Part shown: positions 38,101-50,205 of the stretch, one piece after another
Position numbering within the stretch: position 1 is the stretch's first letter
How the letters are laid out: each line of letters opens with the position of its first letter
Assembly: GCA_013398295.1 (NCBI GenBank)
Contig: VZSF01008937.1
Coordinates: 670,023-734,022 of the forward strand
Length of the DNA stretch: 64,000 nt
DNA from: Chionis minor
Taxonomy: Eukaryota > Chordata > Aves > Charadriiformes > Chionididae
Direction of reading: 5' to 3'
Translations under genes and position numbers: made by a program
The notes under the pieces: generated by a model
Database searches by the model: none
Told to the model about the DNA's origin: nothing
The model's input: only the letters and a program-made list of their open reading frames with translations

Positions 38101-41100
38101 ATCTACACCTTAGAAGATACATGCAGTGTCCTCAATGGTGAATGACTGCTCTTGTGTGTGGTTGTATATAGTATCCATAAATATAATGTGAATATTTGTT
38201 GGCAAAATATAAAGAAATCAATGTATTTTTAGTATTTGCAATATTTCAAGTTAATACAAAGAAGTGTAGTCTAACCTCAATGATTTAATGGGAAATTCAA
38301 TACACTATGTATTCCGTAAATGTTCTGTTCCATTTTAAGAACAACAATATGAAAAGCTCCAGAATCGTATTCTGATGACAGGTTTTTGTGGTTTTTTTTT
38401 TTTTAGAATTTAAAAAGTCTGTTTATACATAACTTTGATTTCTGAGTGTTTAGTTTGTTCTTTTTTTTATGTGTGTTTGTATGTATGTGCAGTTGTACAG
38501 AAAAAAAGAAATGTCCAGAACTTTTACACAGGTTACAAATATGTCTGAATCTCTGCCACTCATGATGTAAATTGGGAATGTAAAGTACGTGAGGAGAAAG
38601 GAAATGTCACTAAATGAAATTGAACCTGACTTTTTGATTGAAAAATGCTGTTTTTCCCTCATCTCCCTGCTGTTCGTTTTCTCAGGCAGTAGCTCAGATT
38701 TGACAGCCACAATTATGAAATTGGCATACCAAAGACAATCTTTTTGTTTCAAAGAGTTAAATCCCAGTTAGTGTTAGAGTTACATTATTGCATGTCTGTC
38801 CACAAAGAAAAGTTGCATTTCCCCAAGGAAACTCATTGGAAAAGAAACGATGAAAAAATCAGGCTTAAAATGCTTTTCAATCATAGTAATTTCTCATGCC
38901 TTTTGTATGTTTTAACAGAGCTTCTAAGAAGCACATGCTGATTGGTTTTTGCTGTACTAGTTTGTAGCGCAGGAAAAGGACTTTCAGACTAATTGCATGG
39001 CCAATGGAAATTGGTACCTTGGATCTGGATTTATCTTTTGCAAAATGAATGGACACAGAGATTTTTCCAAAACATTAAGTGGCACCAAATAACTTACAAT
39101 ATAAAAAATGTGTAGATCAGAATTTAAGTCAGCTACACATTTATTGTAAGGTGGATCTCACAAAGTCTGTGCTTAACAATGTGTAGTTGAATTTTGCATG
39201 CATGGTAACAGAAATAAAAATACTTTTAGTCATCTTCCTAGGCCTAATTAGGGGATGAACACCTGAGAAAGAAGAAAAAAGTAGTCTGGAATGCAATTAT
39301 ATGGGAAATTTAATCTTATGTCTGACTACAAAACTTTGTAAGTTTGGATGCAAGTGGCGGGATTAAAGTTGAAAGAGAAATATTCCTGTATTCTTTATCC
39401 CTGATTCATCCTTGTTAATCTTTTTTTTTTTTTTTCCTCAGCAGTTGCATGATAAAATGGTTCTTCAAAATGGATTTGGATTTAACCCTCCCTATCTGCC
39501 TCTTGCCGTCTGGATTTTGGAAGGTTTGAAAACCACAGCCAGGTATGAAGTTCTCTTTGAAATTTCTCCTCTGTTGTTATTGCCAAATCATTTGCAGGAA
39601 TTTTGTGTGGTAGTTTTCATTGATATGTATATGAATTCTTAGGACCAAATTTAAATATTTATCAGCACAAGCAAGCAAGGTGAAATGGCAAAACTTTTCC
39701 TGGTATTCCTTTCACATACAGAAGGGACTTTGGGATTATTGACTAAATATCCCATCACTAGATAATGCTAGTCTCAGGGTGTGTCAAGTACTCTTTTTTC
39801 ATTGTACTTAGAAATACAGATCAAAACTGTTTCGTATCACAGCCCGGGCAGTCAGGTAACCAAATGATGCGATGTCTTCCAGTGCCATGGAGTGTTTTAC
39901 TGAATAAGTAAATGTGGCTCTGGGCTGCCATTGAGTGATGGTGTTGTATTTAAATTTGTTATTACTTTTGCTTGAGCTACTGCATGATACTTTGGTTTTT
40001 GCATAGTATCACTTAAATCCTGCAACTACAGTTGCATGATTTTATTAGACCGTTGTCCTCAGAAATTGAAGCAGCACTAATGTATAGGCAAGCAGGGTTT
40101 GGTTCAGTGGGAGTGCTCATGTCTTGCTAGAAGAACGAATAACTTGGTGGCTTTCCCTGCCTTCAAAACTGAAAGGTCTCATAGGTGAATTTAGGGAAAC
40201 CAACAGCCAATTCCGTTTTGTTTCCCTTCTTGTTACTTTTTTTTTTTATTAATTTTTTTTTCAATCTGTGAAACATTGTTTTAGCTATTAGCAGGTGGTG
40301 GAGGGAAATCAGTAGTCTGCTGAATAAAAAATAAAGCGAGAACTTGGAATGAGAAATCAGAAAACCTATGGTAATGAAAAGGAGAGAAACATAAGCCAGG
40401 GAGATTTAACAATCTACTACAATGATAAGGTTTAGGTCAATGTAGTCTCTAAACATCAGTCTGAAAGTAAATCTTATGTCACTTAAAAAAATAATATATA
40501 TATTTTAATTGTCTATGGTTATGCAGATGCTGATCTTTCTGTGGCAGTACTGGGAAAAAAAAAAAGGCAGAAAAATTTAAATCAAATCCTTCTACTTTTA
40601 TGTTAAGGGTGGATTCTGATATTATCTAAGCCAGGTCATGCTGGGACTAAGTCTATTGAAATAAATGTCATGAGGTATTTTGAAACAGACACAGTTACGT
40701 CATAATAAGACTTGCTGTTCTTAATGCTCTGTGCCTGTAAGATGGCTTAAACAGTGATGTTGGATTTGTGGTGTAAAGATCATATAAATCATATTAGACC
40801 CTTAATGATCAACAAGTGGCAAATAGATCATTCCAAAGGGTATGTATGGTGGCGACAGAAACCACTGTAACCCTTGAGCATAGCAAAATGGTTAGGTTGT
40901 GCTTGTTCTATCTGTATGGGGGTCCCCCGTAGGACACAATTTCAGTTGTGAGGCAATTAATACATTTGTATTCAGATTAACTAAGAATATCACCCCAAAT
41001 AATTAGAACTTCTGTAAAAACATCATCATACCCACAGTCCTCTTGTTTCACTTGGAGCTGATGTTGTAACATACAAGATTTTATAACGCAAAACAGAAAT

Positions 41101-43119
41101 TAAAACCCCACAATGCTCACCCTGCTATTTAAAAGGATAAAAAACAACCACCACAAAACCCTCGCTCTCTGTTCATAAAAATGTGAAAAAGTTAAACAAT
41201 GCAAGTTAGGGAAATTCAGTGTTACACTCCCAGGCTCGTGGTAACAGTTTATGGCCTCCCTATAACATGTATGGCTGAGTGCAGTAGCTTTTGTGTTGAG
41301 ATGCTAGAACACTGTATTCATTCTGAAGAAAGAGAGAGGAAATGTAATGGCATTTAATCTTTGACTTGCACTGGACCCTGGAACGGATCCATCTTTATTA
41401 AGTCTACATTGCCTGTGCTTGCAAAATGAGAAAAAGACAGTAGCAGACTAAAAACACAAGAAGAAATAGCTTGATAAAAATATCCTCTCAGTGCAAAATA
41501 ATATCAAAACCTATGTGATTATTATGTATACTATTATCAGTCTGGCTTTCCTTTTAATTGCGTTCTTATTCTTTCTTCTTTCTGCTAAAATATGAAGTTA
41601 TCCATTTGACAACTTCTTGATTTCCAAGTTGGAGCTTTTAAATATTTAGAAATTGACACGGTTTGTATTTCTATGAATTCGAAAAAAGGCAGAACCAAAA
41701 ATGTTTCTCCCAAAGCCCTATCAATCTGATCTATGTGCCTGGGTAACTTCTGAAATGGGATAAAGTCCTAAATCCCATAAGCTCGCATCATGCAAGCCCC
41801 TTGGTTTCCTGTGGAAACCTATATATTTTAACACATGCAGGCTCTGAACAATTGAGAAAATATTAGCAGAATGTGGCAAAAAGATTAACATTCAAGGAAT
41901 CTGAATCTTTAATCCATCTTCAAGACTAATAGGAACAACAACCTACTTTCTTTAGTAAGAATATTTATTTGGCTAAAACTGGGCACGCTGGGGAAAGCTG
42001 TATTACAGATGGAGTTGCAATTTACATGTGGAATCCATTATGGTGACATAATACTTATTTACTGGTGGAGGTCATCACACGTTTCTAAAAAACAAAGCAA
42101 TATCAATAAAATCCTTTGAGCTTAATGGAAAATGTAACATCTAATGTACTGACTGTTGTCACATGGTAATACTATAAATCATTACACTTCAGTTTAATTT
42201 AGTAAGGACACAGAAGAAATCCATTTACGAGCACTTAAGCTGTGTTAGGATGTTGGTTGTACTTTCTTGGTGATTTCCTTAGGATTTACTATAATGACTT
42301 GAGTTATAGAAATACTATTTTAATTTAAAGGAAAAACTGACCTGGGTTCAAACTGAAAACAAATGTTCTGACAACTCCAGTTTAACTCATCTGTCAGTAT
42401 CCCAGAGTTCTTTGTAAGAAACAAAGAATTTTTTTTACTGCTATGTTGGTTCTTAATCTTGAATAGATAAACGTATACTGGGAGTAGAAGAAAGAAGCTA
42501 GAGGAAGAACCGGGGGAAAAAAACTATAAATGAGAAAAAGGAGCAAAATGGAATGTAAAGTTTAACTTTGAGTAATGGAAACAAGCAGCTGGCTGAATGA
42601 AATTTTTTTACCAAGAGATCATGTTGTCTACATGGAAATCAAAATGCTGTTGACAATAGCAGCTTCACATTTTAAATATGATAGAGAGGTATAGTAAACA
42701 ATTACTGCTATTTGGATCAGATAAGAAATAGCAAATTTGCTTTAAGAAAATTATCACAAGTTCTGGTGCAGTTAGAAGCTGTTATGTAGTAAATCAAACA
42801 GAGAAAGATGACAGGTGGTTTGCTATGGTTGAGAAACATAAGAAATATCTGCCCTTTGCACTGCACATATGAGTAGATTGCAAAATGCAATTTTATTCAG
42901 AATGGTAACTGGGGGAGGGTACACAACCAGCTTTCCTCGCAGGAAAAGACATCTGTCTTATCCATCACTCACTGGGAACTAACAGTGTTTTGTCACATTG
43001 CACGAGATCAGTCACCCTCATTTTCCAAAAGTAAGAAAACTTCCTGAGGCTTTATGTTGGCTCCAAACTTAATCATGTATCCTACCGACATTACTCGCTA
43101 TCTCTGAGATACTGCATAG
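32154..43119. other. Unique AT-rich DNA, about 11 kb, no gene seen
   Basis: No gene or well-supported repeat. The piece at about 33198-33290 ('tgtaattctgcaaac', 'gagtaatcctacgaagctca') weakly resembles a widespread amniote repeat. T-runs occur at 35783-35798 and 39421-39435. Two splice-bounded open segments (36303-36344 and 39442-39542) are under findings. The 95-codon frame at 37474-37761 and the 123-codon frame at 36257-36628 match no family. Confidence 0.5.
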
Positions 43120-43255
43120 ACATTAACTAATTAGTCCTTGCCATAAATCTGTGAAACAGATCATTATTTTCAACATTGCCAACACCATCATTTTTGCAAA
43201 GGGTAAAACTAAAAATTCAAGACTTTTAAAGGCATTTTTGCTCAGTATTGTGACA
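43120..43255 (-). mobile_element. Probable MIR/L2-type 3' end remnant, antisense
   Basis: The order 'cattaactaattagtcctt', 'aaatctgtgaaacagatcat', 'catttttgcaaagggtaaaa' and 'ttgctcagtattgtgacaca' follows the reversed MIR/L2 tail: ATTAACTCATTTAATCCTC, CTATGAGGTAGGTA, CATTTTACAGATGAGGAAAC, TTGCCCAAGGTCACAC. Similarity is patchy, so family assignment is tentative. The 159-codon plus-strand frame and the 111-codon minus-strand frame overlapping it are therefore unlikely to be genes. Confidence 0.45.
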
Positions 43256-43730
43256 CAGATGATACAGGGAGTATATACATTGGGAGCTTCTGCAGCTACA
43301 GCAGGATACCAAAACACCCAGATGTGTCTACACACTGAGACCAGTAGGCTCCGTGGTGTCCCCACCAATACAGCTCGTGAGATGTGGAAAACATTCACCC
43401 CGTGCACTTCTTTATTTGGATCACCCTGCACAGAAGCCCATGGCGAAGCTGCTGTCATCAGATTAACCTTTTTATTTTATTACCGGTTTAGCTGGATTAT
43501 GCATGGGGTATGGAAACATGAGCAGAAGAATGACAATTTTGCTCTTTCTGCTTCCCAGTACATCTTGAATTTCTTCCTGTGGACCAGCTCGGTTTTAACA
43601 GGTGTGGTAAAATGCCCGTTTCTCTCCTAGAAGAGGTCTGCCAGAGATAAGGGTAATCTCAGACAGGAGAACACCAAGACCCTATTTCCCACTCCCTGAC
43701 GGCTCCTGACATTATCAGGCAGGATTTTAT
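43256..43730. other. Unique DNA, slightly GC-richer
   Basis: Nothing recognisable. About 43270-43480 ('gatgtgtctacacactgaga' and surroundings) has a flavour of an old DNA transposon, but I cannot support a call. Confidence 0.4.
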
Positions 43731-43800
43731 TATATAAAAGAGGGCATTGCCTGTGTCAGAGGCAGTGGTCCGTTACAACCAGTCACAGCCAAGACAAGAG
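43731..43800 (+). promoter_or_regulatory. TATA-like core-promoter candidate
   Basis: A good TATA match, 'tatataaaag' (43731-43740), is followed about 60 nt later by a donor-like 'acaagaggtacat' (GT at 43801). This is the layout of a TATA promoter with a short non-coding first exon. No coding sequence follows and such matches occur by chance in AT-rich DNA. Confidence 0.2.
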
Positions 43801-46800
43801 GTACATTTAATATCACAAAAGTCATGGCCAGCTTTTGGAAATGAAGTCCATAAAACCCTTTGGGACACTGAAAGTTAGTTACCAAGCCTCCCTAAAGCTG
43901 CATTAACAGTTCCACCGAGTCCTGTTTGAGCATGGCACTCAGATTTTAAGCCTCAGCTTCTTGTTCCCTGCTGCTAGAAGTCTAGTGGGCAAGGTTACTA
44001 CCATCGGAAAAACTTACAATGAAACTGCCCTTTGCAAAAGGCAGATGATGAATTTAGAATTGGAAATGTAGGGACCAAGAATTGTAGTTGAAGATCTGTA
44101 ATAACTTGCTTAGAGATAAGATATAAGCAGTTGACTTTGTCTCTAGTCAAAATGATTATACACTATCTGAATTTTACATTTCCTTGTTTGCTTGGGAGGA
44201 TTTTATGGGAATTTTTAAGAGAAAGATATTCATATAGGAATTGGAATAGTGAGAATCAAGAAATTCACATTTTTTTAAAAAAACAATTCTTACATGGGAA
44301 ATTGCCTCAATTCATTGTATGGTCTATTCTATATAGTTTATTTGCTTCATTTAATTGTAAAGAAGAGTAAATATTTTGGTTGCGCTGGAGCTGTCAAACA
44401 GAAACGAAAGATGGAAACGACATATTAGATCACCTTGAGGCCAAATTCATAGTTGCTGGAAGCTAGTATAATTCCACTGACATGAATTCCTGTTCTTTTC
44501 ACTTGGCGCTGTGGACAGTCAGCAGCCCTGAAATCCCTGACACCATGTATTCAGATTGTTCCTTTTATTTCAGTGCATTTTTCAGTGTATCCTCCCTTAC
44601 ATTTTGGCTCATTAATATACTGCTATATTGACTTACATAAAAATATACATTTTCTTGTTCCTGTACTGCTGTACCTCTTCACTGCTAGCAAATTTAGCAG
44701 ATTTAGTCTTTCACAACTAAATTCAAGTAGAATGACACTTGCATCTTCTATATCAGAAAAACAGGCATCAAAACAGCAAAGTCTGCTAATGCATTTACAA
44801 AGGTGTACATTACCAACACGGCTTTGATTCTGGACCACTTTGACTAAGAGTGAATTAAGTGAAAATGTGGCACAAAATAAAAATTCTTTGCAGTGACCAT
44901 CAATAAGTAATAATTTTTTTAGCAGAGGAAAATCCTTTTGGGATCTGTTGCCACCAAGGTATACTTCAAACAACGTCTTAAGAAAAAAATGTAAGAATAA
45001 GTGTTGGCATATTTTTATATATTATACATGGAAATTATAATTTAAATATAATTTTTAAATTATAAATGGATATATTTATGACTTTTTTGCAGTTTAACTT
45101 TTTTCCTTTCTCTGAATTGTCATCTAATAGACTTACGAGAGGGCGCAAAGTCAGAACAGCACAGGGTAGAACTAATCCTTCAGAAAGAGGTATTTTGGAA
45201 AATACTAAATATTTTTTAAATAACTACTGACTGCGTTAGGTTTCTGGGTTAGAGTCACTGCTGCAGCATCATAGCACAGCAGTAACTTAGTGAGATGGAG
45301 AAATCGCTTACACTACTATGAGTTCCAAAGAAAAATGTGGTTACTATAGCAACTGCCACATTGCACTCATGCAGTCTCTGGAATAGATTAAATTGCTGAA
45401 AACCTGCAAGTTTTCGTTTGACTCTGTTCAGAACTGCAGCTAAATGTGCTGAAGTTAGTTAATCAAAGGCATATCAGTGTGCATATTCTTACATACTACT
45501 GACTGAAATCTTGGCTTGCTTGTTACTTCCCCTTAGTTTTTCTGTAACATACACTAATCCAAAATAACTCTGTCACATTCATATACTGTTTAGGCAGAAT
45601 TCATTTGGCCATATGTACACGTTAAGGTAGACACTAAATGTAAGAAATGTACTATAGAAAATTTCCTGCCTTGTATTCTTACAAACATTAGATATACCCA
45701 AGGAGCTTAGAAAATCAAGGCTTTCTTTCCTTTCCATAGGAAGTTTGTATGGAGACTATCTTGACATTTTATTAAAAAAAATCAATCATTATATCACTAT
45801 GGCAGCAGAAAGCAAGTCATGCATTTTGTTTTCTGTAGAAATTCCAAGCTGGGGGCCCAATACAGTTGGTCAACAATTGCAGGTAATGTCATCTAACATT
45901 CATCCATTATTTGAATATAAACAATTTCATGCTTTATGTTATAAGAGTTAAAATGCCATGATTCTGAAGAGTGATGATTTATTTCTTCCTGATGTATTTC
46001 AATACTTCAAAAGTTTAACTACCTAAGATGCAGGGAAATTTTGCTGCAGATATTTTTTGGATGGTATTCATGCAGAACAAAATACAAAATAAACATAGGA
46101 CTCAAATGCAGAAAACAAAATTTCTCTTTGAACAGCTGAGATGCCGGATGATCTCATGTTGTGACAATTTTGAATTTTAGGTCTCTTGGACCTGCCCAAA
46201 TTGTCACTTCTGATAGACAAAGTAGGTATTGTAGCAGACATATCTGGAAGAATTTAAAACTGAAATGCAGGGATTACATTGTATTTCTATGTTGCATTAG
46301 GTGTTTTGGTGGTTGTCATTCTAGACCTTTTTCTGTATTCTAGGGAGTTAATTTTTAGCAATGTGGTTACTGTTGATTCTTCTCAGTGCTTGATGAACAA
46401 TTTTTGTTTCCTTCTGCTGACTCTCTTCTGGGCTTGCCCTGCTTGGGCAGTGTGGAAAGCACTTTGCAGTGTCAGGGCTTTTGGTTGCTTTGGTGCTGCT
46501 TTTGTTTTAATGTGACATGAAACACTCTTCCCAGTTTTGACGTTTTCTTATTTTTCCTTCTGGGTTAGATTTCCCCAAGTCTTTAGTATGTGGCAGCCCC
46601 TCCAGAAAGCAGCTGCGTGGAGTCCTTCTAAAGGTCTGATTGTTTCAGTTGACCTCCTGAGTGCCATGAGCTTATCAGAACTGGGCTCCTACTCCCCTTC
46701 CCTTTCTGAATTTAACTCTTTCTTTAGAGTTCAGTTTCCATTCTTACATGTTGCCCCTGACAAATCCTGACAGCAGCTGAGGCTGTACTTTGTTCAGACA

Positions 46801-48566
46801 TTCTGTCTTTATTGGACCTTCTGTAGCCAGTGCTTCGAACTGATTTGATTTGGTTTATCTGTTTGGTGATTATTTGATGACATGGCTGTGTGGTACTCTC
46901 TTTTCTGCTTACTACTTAAAGTTTTAGACTAAATTAGTGCTTTCTTCCACCCCTCAAGGTAATTTCTGTTTTTCTGAGAGGACGCAGCAGTCTGGTGCTG
47001 AAACATTAGCAAGTCTTTGGTAATGGGTGACAATTGTTTTGTTTGCTTTCTATAGCTAATATAATAACTCTTACAGCTTATTTGAATATGTCATTTGGTA
47101 TTTTACATACAAATGCTGCATCATTTTCTTTGTAAAATCCTTACTTGTAGATTTAACAGCACCAGGTTATCTAGGATTGCAGTTATTTGCTCTACGTGTT
47201 TATGAAATACATTATCATAAATATTCATGATTTTTTGTGTGTATTTGATACCAGTTTGCAGTGTTAATCCTGCCTCAGGACTAACTTCCATCATGACAAG
47301 TACGAGAAATGTATTCTTCTTGCCTACTTTGTGAGATTCATAAATTAAAACCTTTGAAATACACACAGTGTAATTTGCCTTGCTTTGTCCCCTATGGTAT
47401 TTCTCTCAATACCTTGCCATTGAGATTCCATAGGAGCTACATTTTTTCCCCAATAGGTAACCTTGATTCTGTCTTCTTTGTCTTAAACTGCTACTTCATT
47501 CTTTTGTTCCTCACTTCATTGTGTGATCTCAGAAAGCAGGATCCTCAGCTGCCACTTCCTGTGTGGCAGTGTGTAAAACACATCCTTGTGTTGTGTTGGA
47601 GATGGTGAGACTCAGGCTCTGATTGTTTGAAGATGGGACACTGTTCTTGTTGAGGGTGTTAGGGGATATAAAAGAAGAGGAAAATGGCCTCTAGATAGAA
47701 GGAGGCTATCTTCAACTCTTTTCACCTTAGATGCAGCTGAAAGCAAAGCATGTATAAAACTACGGTGCACTGTGGGGAAAAAAAAGTTACTGACACCATT
47801 TCAGTATTCCATGTGTGCTTCATTCACTTTTTATTTTTTTTTTTTAATTTTATTTTATTCAAGCTGCTCATTCTCAGTCAATGTTAAAATCTGCTATTGG
47901 CTATAGTAATAATTTTATATATTCCATTAAAATGTGTGAACAAACCGCATCCAACTTAGTTTTTAGAAAGGATGGCTTTCTGAGTAGATACGAGTAGACA
48001 ATAGAGACATAAAAAAAATTAGCTGAACATTTCTGCTCAATTTTCTTGATTATGGGGGTCAAAAGTATTTTTATCTGTATTTCCAGTAAATTCACTTTTT
48101 GCTCTGTTCTCATACCGGGATAACTTTGAAATTAAGCATAATTTTTAATGCATAAAATACTTGCAGAAAAATGCCTACTTACTACTTTTATATTAATGAT
48201 AAAGCCTCAGTACTAAATGAGAATATTTTATCAGTAAGTTTGTACTACAGTTCTGTATACCCCTGGTTTCATTCACTATTAGCAAGTTTCACACTTGTCA
48301 GGACCTGTCAAATATTTAATGATTTCCTTTCCTAGTATCTTACTTACTGTAAAAATTCAGCTTATTGTTTATCCTGCAGCACTCTCATTTTGCTCGCTCT
48401 TATTGCTAAAATTATCTCCAAGTTTTGGTTGCTACCATTTTTTCACTTCTTAGTACTTCCATAGGAGCAAAAGTTGAGAAAACGATTAAATGTACCAAGT
48501 AACTTTAGAAAGAGTCCAGAGTATCAACAGGGCAAAGCAGCTGTTGCTTTATTTTCCATGGTATAT
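43801..48566. other. Unique AT-rich DNA, no gene seen
   Basis: About 4.8 kb without a gene. It holds the AT hairpin at 45034-45066 (separate entry) and T-rich tracts near 47830. Frames of up to 116 codons on opposite strands overlap at 44573-44973 and show no motif. Confidence 0.5.
45034..45066. repeat. AT-only inverted repeat (hairpin/cruciform)
   Basis: The left arm 'attataatttaaa' (45034-45046) pairs with 'tttaaattataaa' (45054-45066) over 12 consecutive bases, leaving a 7-nt loop. It lies in a block made almost entirely of A and T. It could extrude as a cruciform or be a chance product of base composition. No transposon ends or duplicated target site were seen. Confidence 0.7.
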
Positions 48567-49059
48567 TGGGTTTACGTGGCAAGATTTGGTACTGGGAGTG
48601 GGCTGGATGGGGAGTGGGTGCTGCAGGGATGTCCTCTGTGGGAATAGACTGGGGCTGCCCCTGTGTTGCAGAGTCAGTTTCAGATGGCTCCAAAACTGAC
48701 CCACCACAGACCAAGCTGATCCCACCAGCAAAGCTGGTCATTCCTCTGTGAAAACATATTTAAGAAAGTGTGGAAAACACTGCACAGCAGCTGTTGGAGG
48801 AATGAGATGTGAGAAAAAACATGAAACAACCATGCAAACACCAAGCTCAGTGAAGCAGGGAGAGGAGGTAGGTACTCCAGGTGCCAAAGCAGAGATTCCC
48901 TTGCAGCTCCCGGAGCAGACCATGGTGAGACAGGCTGTCTCCCTGCAGCCCATGGAGGAACATGGTGGAGCAGATATCTGCACTGCAGCCCATGGAAGAC
49001 CTCAGGCTGGATCAGGTGGATATACCCTGAAGGAAGCTGCAGTCCACGGAGAGCCCATG

Positions 49060-49260
49060 CTGTAGCATGTTTTCTGGCAGGAACTGTGGCCCGTAGGGAA
49101 TCCACCTTGGAGCAGTCCATTCCTGAAGGACTGTGCCCTGTATAAAGAATCCCTCCTGGAGCAGTTCCTGAAGAACAGCCCGTAGGAAGAACCCACACTG
49201 AAGCAGTTTTTGACAGACACTGTCCTGTGGGAGAGACCCCACGCTGGAGCAGGGGAAGAG
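49060..49260 (+). repeat. Degenerate 42-49 bp tandem repeats inside the LTR
   Basis: The core GGAGCAG (or GAAGCAG) recurs at 49109, 49158, 49200 and 49246, each time followed by a diverged 'cctgaag...ctgt/cagcccgt/cctgtggg' segment. A fainter unit ('gtagcatg') precedes near 49063. The period is therefore 42-49 bp. The same block is repeated at 49620-49820 in the artefactual copy, and its antisense counterpart is visible in the 18.9-19.5 kb LTR ('ctccag..', 'cacaggctgcag'). Minisatellite-like arrays are a known trait of this kind of LTR. Confidence 0.6.
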
Positions 49261-49417
49261 CGTGGGGAGGAAGGAGCAGCAGAGGTGAAGTGTTACGGAC
49301 TGACCACAACCCCCATTACCCATCCCCCTATGCCGCTTGGAGTAGGGAGGAGGTAGAAGAGTCAGGAATGAAGGACTGAAGTTGAGCCTGGGAAGAAGGT
49401 GTGAGGGCAAGGTGTAT

Positions 49418-49418
49418 N
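49418..49418. other. Assembly gap (single N)
   Basis: It sits exactly between the two 559-bp copies and marks a scaffold join. Confidence 0.9.
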
Positions 49419-50022
49419 GGAGAGGAGGTAGGTACTCCAGGTGCCAAAGCAGAGATTCCCTTGCAGCTCCCGGAGCAGACCATGGTGAGACAGGCTGTCT
49501 CCCTGCAGCCCATGGAGGAACATGGTGGAGCAGATATCTGCACTGCAGCCCATGGAAGACCTCAGGCTGGATCAGGTGGATATACCCTGAAGGAAGCTGC
49601 AGTCCACGGAGAGCCCATGCTGTAGCATGTTTTCTGGCAGGAACTGTGGCCCGTAGGGAATCCACCTTGGAGCAGTCCATTCCTGAAGGACTGTGCCCTG
49701 TATAAAGAATCCCTCCTGGAGCAGTTCCTGAAGAACAGCCCGTAGGAAGAACCCACACTGAAGCAGTTTTTGACAGACACTGTCCTGTGGGAGAGACCCC
49801 ACGCTGGAGCAGGGGAAGAGCGTGGGGAGGAAGGAGCAGCAGAGGTGAAGTGTTACGGACTGACCACAACCCCCATTACCCATCCCCCTATGCCGCTTGG
49901 AGTAGGGAGGAGGTAGAAGAGTCAGGAATGAAGGACTGAAGTTGAGCCTGGGAAGAAGGTGTGAGGGCAAGGTGTATTAATTTTTCTCTTTTTCTCACCA
50001 TTTTCCTCTATTTTTAATTGGC

Positions 50023-50028
50023 AATAAA
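50023..50028 (+). promoter_or_regulatory. LTR polyadenylation signal
   Basis: AATAAA in the 3' part of the sense LTR, in the position expected for the end of its R region. Confidence 0.5.
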
Positions 50029-50205
50029 TTAAATTAATCTTCTCCAACTAGAATCTGTTTTGCCCATGGTGGTAATTGGTGAGCTGTCTCCCTGTCTTTA
50101 TCAACCCATAACCTTTTCCATCTTGTTTTGTCTCCCTGTCCTGCTGAGGAGTGGGAGTGGAGAGCAGTTTGGTAGGCATCTGGTAGGCAGCCACTGGGTT
50201 CACCA

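Larger units (their letters stand above)
48859..49977. repeat. Exact 559-bp direct duplication around one N (probable assembly artefact)
   Basis: Bases 48859-49417 and 49419-49977 appear identical by eye and are separated only by the N at 49418. The duplicated block begins and ends in the middle of the LTR, not at any element boundary. As at 4.3-5.3 kb, two contig ends overlapping by about 559 bp and joined by a token N explain this best. The genome most likely has one copy. Confidence 0.9.
48567..50205 (+). mobile_element. ERV-L-like solo LTR, sense
   Basis: The element begins with 'tgggtttacgtggcaagatt', close to the 5' end of a common avian ERV-L LTR (TGGGTTTGCGTGGCAAGGTTTTGG). It continues through 'ccaaaactgacccacc', a TATA-like 'atatttaa' (about 48756-48763), a repeat-rich middle, and a polyadenylation signal AATAAA at 50023-50028. 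It ends near 'actgggttcaccaa', like the usual GGGTCAACCCA end. No gag, pol or env sequence flanks it, so it is a solo LTR. After removing the 560-bp artefact its real length is about 1.08 kb. I could not find a convincing target-site duplication, so exact ends are uncertain. Frames of 209, 285 and 132 codons inside are antisense accidents. Confidence 0.88.

Noticed and set aside
43123..43630. 159-codon plus-strand and 111-codon minus-strand frames
   Set aside because: They overlap each other and a probable MIR/L2 remnant, and neither has a recognisable domain or a consistent splice context.
18851..50205. A single provirus bounded by the two LTRs
   Set aside because: The LTRs face opposite ways, are about 29 kb apart, and no gag, pol or env sequence was seen between them.
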